Source: Gnetum montanum (Eukaryota; Streptophyta; Gnetopsida; Gnetales; Gnetaceae). Taken from it: a DNA stretch of 64,000 bases. Positions 57,630 through 64,000 of this stretch are shown piece after piece (position 1 is the first letter of the stretch; the number at the start of each line of letters is the position of its first letter). The notes below the pieces were generated by a model. The model ran no database searches, had not been told where the DNA came from, and was given only the letters and a program-made list of their open reading frames with translations. The translations under genes and the position numbers were made by a program. Location of the stretch: NCBI GenBank assembly GCA_015680685.1, contig MNCI01036767.1, forward strand, positions 52,014 to 116,013, in the 5' to 3' direction.

Positions 57630-58438
57630 TGGTGAACCATGATATCGTGTATGCGATATTATGCACGCGATATCACATCCACCACATGATATCGTGTACA
57701 GGATATTGCATCCTGCCTTATCTTCTATAAATAAGAGGCAGTGCCCTTGGTTCACAGACATTAGATTTAGACCCTTAGCTAGACTCTTGTAGTTTTTTCA
57801 TTCTAGAGTTAGAATTATTTCTGTGTGCTCACAGTAGGAGTCATAAAGTGAACGGATCTTTATTCGAGCAACTTGTACTTGAGAACAATTTTTTGTACGG
57901 CAATAAGGATGAACTTTATGATAAACCTTGTAGCATACAGATTAAGCTAATTAGTAATTAATGATTGTTTAATACTTTCCTAGTTAATTAATATCTCTCT
58001 CAACCTTCAACCCCCTTAGTTAAATACACTTCAAGCATGCATGTGGCGCTTGGTAACCCACTAACGATTAGCATTTGGTCATCCTAGTAGCGTTGCACTA
58101 GTTCAGGATGTGTACGGCAAGTGGGAATAGATACTGGTGTTAGGAACATTTAGAAACTAGTCAATGAATAGTTAATGTAAGTCATCCACTTAGTTCTCTC
58201 TCCCTCTCCTTTATTAGCAGAAGACATAAGAAAATACAAAAGTTATAAAAATCATATACCTTGAGCTTACTTAACCATAAAACCATGACAATACAAGTAA
58301 GTTTGGGAAGACAATGATTGATGAACCTTGAGTGTTCCATTAAGGTGCATAAGCACTTGGTCCTTGGAGTTCGACCAGATCGTGTGTGAAACACTTGTAT
58401 TCATATGGTTGAGTGTAGGGGTACCTCGCCACTGATCA
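57630..58438 (+). repeat. 5' LTR of element F
   Basis: 809 bp, starting TGGTGAACCATGATATCG (TGATGAG in its relatives) and ending GCCACTGATCA. U3 about 95 bp with repeated GATATC/GCGATAT palindromes (57641-57705). TATA CTATAAATAAGAGG at about 57725. U5 carries AGTTCGACCAGATCG and GTGTAGGGGTACC, shared by all LTRs of the family. Confidence 0.92.
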
Positions 58439-58439
58439 T

Positions 58440-58457
58440 TGGCACCGTTTCCAGGGA
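58440..58457 (+). promoter_or_regulatory. Primer-binding site of element F
   Basis: TGGCACCGTTTCCAGGGA, one base after the LTR. It is close to the tRNA-Asp-type site TGGCGCCGTTGCCGGGGA of Athila elements. Confidence 0.85.
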
Positions 58458-58582
58458 CTTAGTTGTTTGTGCACTACGTTGAACATAGGAAATCATTCAT
58501 ATCATTGGAGCATTAGAATGAACCCTTAGGGTTAATCAATGAAAGATAAGACAATGGTACATTGCACACCGAATGAAACAAG

Positions 58583-60490
58583 ATGTCTTCTTCTTCACAT
58601 AAGATCACTTCATCACCTAGGACTAATGCAAGAGGTAGTCGGTGGCATAATACACATAACCAAGATCCACTAGTTCCTCAATAGTTTCATGTGGTATATA
58701 CTCATCCCGATGAGTATGTACTCGATTTCACCTTTATTCTCCACCAAGATGAATAACTATGTTGGAGAGACTTGGAGGGTAACATAGTGTTTCCTCTAGA
58801 CTGATCAGTTCCCAACATGATCCTTTGTGCTCTCTCACAAATAGGCATGTTACTTTTATAGCCAGAATATGTTGCATAAAATCATAACTTAAGAGACTAT
58901 CATCCCACAGAAGCACAACGTCAAAGAGACTTGCCACAGGAGAGATACCATACATATTTGAAGGGTAAATGGCCCCATGACACTCTGCACGTTTTGAGAA
59001 AAATTGAGGATGGTAAACCTACCTCAACAGGTTCCCCATGAAATGATGTTCCTCCTCTTGACATTGGTTAGGGGGTGGTGTATCAAAACCTCCACTCCAC
59101 TATTCACAAACCTGGTTCTAATATCCACAAACATGAAGTGTTCAATGAAGGAACACAAAGACGTTTTGATCATGATCATGATCAAGGTTGAGACCACTGA
59201 AGAGAAGGTAGAAAACACCATCATGGTGATGGTTCTCCTTCTTCTTCACCTTCATTGTCACCTTCACCCTCTCCTTCAGTGTCTGGACACAATCATAGGG
59301 AAACCAATCATGAGGATAAGGGAAAACAAAGTGAAAGTCATCAACAAGACAGTCAAAAACAAGGAAAAGGGCACTCTAAAAAATCTAGACATAGAAGAAG
59401 GGAGAGTAGGGAATTGCATAGACACCATAGACACTATGAACGAGATGATCACGAAGAACCCCTACTCACAACTAGAAGCATGCTAGATATAACGGAGGCC
59501 ATAAGAGTTCCAACAAGGCATGAAAAGGATAGGAGGATCAAGAGGTTGGACATGAACAACATCCCATGATTTGAAGGGGGATACAATGCTAATCCTTAGA
59601 ATCATTTACAAGCATTCCATGATGCATGTTCTTTGCAAAACATAGAAAATGAATGGAAAAAATTAAAGTTGTTCCCAAGGACACTAGTGAAAGAAGCTAA
59701 AAGTTGGCGCCAGTCCTTAGAAACAGAATCCATTCAGAGGTGGAGTACAATGTTAGAACTCTTCAATGATAAGTACCAAACATACTCCCAAGTGTCTAAC
59801 TTGTAGAAGAAAATCCAAGGATGGAAGCAAGGAAATCATGAACCCTTGGATGTTGCCCAATTATGCATTGTTACATCGTTGCCCTAGCCATGGTTATTCA
59901 TAGTGAGATCAACTATGCCATCTTGTGGATGGACTTAGGCATGAAACAAGAAGAAACCTTGGGACATATGGGCCCAAGGAAGGTTATAGGAGCTTAGGTC
60001 AAATCAAATTCATAGATTGATAGAGCAAGTTGCCAAAGAAGAAGGTGAGCTACAAAAGAGAGAAGTACGAAAGAATATAACAAAGATCCTTCCCTTTGAA
60101 AAAAGGGAGTGAGATTTTGTGAGGAGGAAGAAGAGTCACCACTCGAAGAGATGATGAATAGGAAAAATTTGCCTCTCCAAAAGTTAACATCAGAAGTATT
60201 GACAAAGGTAGACCAAATGTGGGACTCTCTCGATAGTAGGTTTGAAACTGTTCTTAAAATTGTAGAGGAGTCTAGGGAGCGAGGTAGTGACCATGAAATA
60301 AAGAAAAGGAGAGAAGTGAAAAATGCACGTAACAAGGGTAAGGGCAAAATGGCCATCACAGAAGAGGTTGTGGATTTAGAAATAGACAATGATAGTGGAT
60401 GAAAGATATGCCAATATGACCATCTTAAGGGATGTTGCCTAGTAATCTCACATCTACAAGAGTCTAGGGTGTATGCACTCAATCCATGAA
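58583..60490 (+). pseudogene. gag: Element F gag
   Basis: ATG 58583, MSSSSHKITSSPRTNARG, then VYTHPDEYVLDFTFILHQDE, DLEGN. Ser/Pro/His-rich linker (59255-59460, SPSPSPSVSGHNHRE and RESRELHRHHRHYER). Gag core 59575-59830: NHLQAFHDACSLQNIENEWK, LKLFPRTLVKEAKSWRQSLE, STMLELFNDKYQTYSQVSNL. C-terminal KVDQMWDSLDSRFETVLKIV and ICQYDHLKGCC (60400-60435). Broken by several stops and frameshifts. Confidence 0.85.
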
Positions 60491-61620
60491 TAAATAAACA
60501 GAAAACACCTCGATGGTTACCTTATCCCCAAGGTAACCCAAGGCAGTTCCACCAACCTTCAACATATTATTCAAGAGAAACTCTACCACAACCCGTTGAG
60601 CAACATCAATAGTGGAAATATCCACAGTCGTTAGGGATGCCACCACCAAGAAAATAATATCCATACCAGCAACGTGACCCATATGGCTACTACGTGCAGC
60701 ATCCAATCTCTCCACATGATTCTGTTAGTCATGTTGCAACACAACATCACTACAAAGCCTATGAGTATTATATAACTCTTTCTCCTAGGGAATATAACCC
60801 ACAAATATACCATCCTTCAAACCCATCTATAGCTGTCACACCATAGCTCCATTACCACTTGCTCCAACAATGCAAGGGGAACTACCTACTCAACCGCAAC
60901 AATGCAATGCCACAAGGGCTATAAATTCTCAACCCACTATTGGTTTTGACAATCGTATGAATAAAAAACCTTTCCTGAAAACCAATAGTCCAACCAAGCC
61001 CTTACAACCACAAGCGATTGAACCTCTGAATGCCTCCCCATCAAATAAATCTTCAGAGCTCCCTTCGAACCAAACACCAAGCTCAACGGATACGGTTATG
61101 TTAACACATGCCGTTATTAACTGGATCAAGGTTGGCCACCTTCCCAAGAAATTATATGATCCTAGAAGCCATCTAATATATCTCCAAATTTCTAGGAATG
61201 AGCCATGCAAAGCTCTTCTAGATACAGGTTCTGGAGTCAACTTAATATCGCAAGAAAGGTACAAAGCCTAAAACCTACCTCCATTGAAGAAGAGCAATAT
61301 TTGCCTAGAGCTAGTCAACTAGTCCATCACTATTCCCTTGGGACTAGTGGAGGACATCATCACCATTGTGTGTGGGTGGTTGTACCCAGCTAATTTCCTA
61401 GTGATACAAGTGAATAACGGTAAAGGGGACTTCCCAATCATAATGGGAAGGGCATGGCTAAGTACTATAGATGCAGGCCTATGAATCTGCAGTCTTTACC
61501 TAGAAATATCTAAGGATAAAACTTCTAGAAATATTGAGAAGAAGAAGGTTCCATGCATCACATACAATGATACAGGGTGCAATTGTGTGCAAAGATCATG
61601 GGTTGTGCAAATTTTAGCAT
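60491..61620 (+). pseudogene. pro: Element F protease and linker
   Basis: A Gln/Pro/His-rich linker (60500-61080) precedes MLTHAVINWIKVGHLPKKLY, then NEPCKALLDTGSGVNLISQE (61196-61255) with an intact DTG active site. Then LVEDIITIVCGWLYPANFLV, VNNGKGDFPIIMGRAWLSTI and NIEKKKVPCITYNDTGCNCV. Several stops (for example after YKA). Confidence 0.87.
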
Positions 61621-63360
61621 TGCTGGCATGCAACCGGTGTGCACAAGACATTAACATATAAAGTGCCTGTATGTAGTAACTACATGACAAGAAGATGCCT
61701 AGTGGCTGATAGCTGATCAAGAGAGCAACTCACTCATGTGCATGAAACTAACTGAGGAAATAACTTGCGCTTACATCGAAAGCATAGACTTACTAGAGCA
61801 AGTCCGCTGCCAACTTCCAAGCCTTAACCTTGAAAACATCAACTAGGGGAAGTTGGAAATTCCTGAAAAATTCAAACAAGAGCCCCTAGAATTAAAAACA
61901 TTGTCCACTTGTCTAGAATATATGATTCTTAAAAATGGAAAATTGGTAATTATCAACTCAAGACTTTCTTCCAAACAAAAAGGAAGATTTCTTGAGGTAA
62001 TAAACAAGTGGTCAAAAGCCTTTGCCTGGTCATATCCCGAATTAACTGGAATAGATCCTAAGATATGCCTACATAGGATTTACACTAATCCCTCCATGAA
62101 ACCTCAAAAACAACTGCAGAGTTGATTGAACCCAAAATTGAAGCAAGTAGTAAAATAAGGAATAGAACAACTTCTTAAGGTTGGGTTCATTTATCCCATT
62201 TCTGATAGCGAATGGGTTAGCCCTCTAGTACTCATGCCTAAAAAGGGAGGAAAATGGAGGGTGTGCATAGATTTTAGGTTTCTAAACATGGAAACATTTA
62301 GGGATCACTTTCCAATGGCATTTGTTGACCAAGTCTTAGAGACCATAATAGGGCATCGTTATTACATTTTTCTAGATGGCTATAGTTGATACAACCAAAT
62401 ATAGATAGCCCCAGAAGACCAAGCCAAGACAACGTTCACTAGTCCTTGGGGAATGTTTGCATATAAACAAATTTTGTTTGGCTTATGTAATGATCCTACT
62501 ACATTTCAACGCCTCGTTCTAAGCATATTCCAACATCAGATAGGGAACAGAGTGGAAGTCTTTATGGACGACTTCTCCACCTATGGAACAAGTTTTGATC
62601 AAGCCTTGGACCAATTAGAGCAAGTGCTGAAAAGATGCATGGAAACCAATCTAAGGCTCAACTGGTGGAAAACCCATTTAATGGTCCAAGAAGGCATAGT
62701 ACTTGGGCATAAGATTTTACATGTAGGAATAGAGGTAGACCTAGATAAAAATAGGGTCATCCAAGGAATCACCCATCAATCAAAAACTTTCAAAGACATT
62801 TGGTCATTCCTTGGACACACTGGCTACTATAGGAGATTCATTGAGAACTTTTTCAAGATTTCCAAACCGTTGGTAGAGCTAACAAAGAAGGATGTACCTT
62901 TTGAGTGGACTAGGGAATGTGAACAAGCATTCCAAACCCTGAAATGAAAGCTAGTAGAAACTCCCATTCTACAAGCTCCTGACTAGTCTAGACCATTCCA
63001 CATCATGACTAACACATCCAATTATGCCTTAAGAGCTGTATTTACATAGTTAGATGACCAGAAATGCCCTTACTACATCCACTATGCAAGTAGAAGTATC
63101 ACCAGTGCATAGCTTAACTACACAACTACAGAGAAAGAATTACTAGCTGTAGAGTTTGCAATAGATAAGTTTAGGCACTATGTGTTAGGTCACAAAGTGT
63201 TCATCCACATGGATCATAGTGAAATCTAGTTCCTCATGAACAAGCCAATGGTTAGCCCTCATATTATACGATGGCTGGTAATCCTACAGGAGTTTGATTT
63301 AACGATGATCAATTGAAAAGGTACCAAGAATGTAGTTGGAGATCATTTATCTTGGTTGTG
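61621..63360 (+). pseudogene. pol: Element F reverse transcriptase and RNase H
   Basis: KLEIPEKFKQEPLELKTLS and FAWSYPELTGIDPKI (61853-62060). RT QLLKVGFIYPISDSEWVSPL, GGKWRVCIDFRFLNMETF, DQVLETIIGHRYYIFLDGYS, TSPWGMFAYKQILFGLCNDP. Catalytic FMDD at 62561-62572, LGHKILHVGIEVDLDKNRVI, SFLGHTGYYRRFIENFFKIS, FEWTRECEQAFQTLK. RNase H: FHIMTNTSNYALRAVFT (the usual TDAS is TNTS), YTTTEKELLAVEFAIDKFRH, FIHMDHSEI, NVVGDHLSWL. About ten in-frame stops, mainly from Gln and Trp codons. Confidence 0.9.
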
Positions 63361-64000
63361 CTGGGACAACAAAGAGGATGAATATGTAATGTCTGATCAT
63401 TTTCCTGATAAAGACCTCTTTGCTGATGTAGTGAATAACCAACTACCCACAGAGATGAATTGGTATAGTAGCATTCTCACCTATCTCCTTACTCAACAAA
63501 CACCAGAGGAGCTGGACCCTAGGAAGAAACAACAGTTTCTTCATAGAGCCAAGTACTTCATGAAGATCAATGGATAACTTTTTAAAGTGTATGCTAATGG
63601 CTTGGTTTGATGGTGTGTGCCCATGATAGAACAACTGAGATTTCTCCAAGATGCTCATGAGGGCCCTTGTGGGGGTCACTATGCAGGGAGATGAACGGCT
63701 ATTAAGATCTTACTTGCAGGATATTACTGGCCAACCTTATTTCGGGATGCCCATCAATTTGTCCAATCTTGTGAGTGCTGTCAATGTGATGGGGGAATGA
63801 CTGCTAAAATGGAGGGTTTGCAACAATGGATTCCACTATTAGAACCCTTCGACATTTGGGGAATAGACTTTATGGGTCCCATTACACCAATGTCCAATGG
63901 AAAATCTTACATTGTAGTTGCCATAGACTATTTAACAAAATGGGCTGAAGTAGCTGCTATTAAAGACTACACATCATCTACAGCTATACAATTTGTGCAA
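63361..64000 (+). pseudogene. pol: Element F RNase H-integrase linker and integrase start
   Basis: Linker EEL(D)PRKKQQFLHRAKYFMK, then the integrase zinc finger HEGPCGGHYAGR, GYYWPTLFRDAHQFVQSCEC with CQCDGG (63655-63795). Core WGIDFMGPITPMSNGKSYIV, VAIDYLTKWAEVAAIKDYTS. The window ends before the second Asp and Glu of the DDE triad. Confidence 0.88.

Larger units (their letters stand above)
57630..64000 (+). mobile_element. Element F: Athila-type retrotransposon, cut by right edge
   Basis: Plus-strand copy of the C/E family: 5' LTR, primer site, gag, protease, RT, RNase H and the start of integrase, which runs off the window. The left flank CTTAC (57625-57629) would be the target duplication to look for beyond 64000. 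The primer site is the best preserved in the window and the RT and protease catalytic residues are intact, but many stop codons remain. Confidence 0.92.

Overview
This window is plant nuclear DNA made almost entirely of decayed Ty3/gypsy LTR retrotransposons, typical of the repeat-rich intergenic space of a large seed-plant genome. The long TE-filled stretches and absence of an intact host gene would suit a gymnosperm or another large plant genome, but nothing seen fixes the species. No complete host gene was found. The only host-gene material I recognise is the last ~100 codons of a leucine-rich-repeat (NLR-like) resistance gene at 5417-5716, cut by a retrotransposon.

Two lineages dominate. 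(1) Tat/Ogre-type elements A (1-5416, +, left part outside the window) and D (22396-35491, -, complete). Both carry a second, archaeal-type RNase H between the normal RNase H and the integrase. They share a polypurine tract, LTR ends starting TGAAACACC, and homologous 37-38 bp repeats in the 3' UTR. (2) Athila-type elements C (19098-42192, -), E (44118-54016, -, complete, TSD GATGG) and F (57630-64000, +, cut by the right edge), plus a solo LTR X of the same family. Their primer-binding sites resemble the tRNA-Asp type used by Athila. An older Athila-like LTR (G, 17065-18551, -) and a degenerate post-pol ORF with its 3' LTR (B, ~9680-12680, +) are further remnants.

The centre is a three-level nest. 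Solo LTR X (18650-19097 plus 42198-42672, TSD ATTAT/ATTAC) was entered by Athila element C (TSD CAAGA/CAAAA). C was then entered inside its integrase gene by Tat element D (TSD GGTAG on both sides).

Other structures are a satellite-like array of 18 copies with a 112-bp period (14.83-16.81 kb) and three tRNA-derived SINE copies, two of them in a head-to-head inverted pair at 43.6-43.96 kb. There are also several in-frame short repeat arrays inside the retrotransposons. In the retrotransposons many stops look like C-to-T or G-to-A decay (CAA/CAG to TAA/TAG, CGA to TGA, TGG to TAG), as expected for long-methylated DNA.

I found no new gene system. The most unusual observations are: Athila-family LTRs that share R/U5 but carry completely different short-motif arrays in a very short U3; the inverted SINE pair; the 112-bp array with an internal dyad; the LTR-to-NLR fusion reading frame; and single-N positions that mark likely assembly errors.
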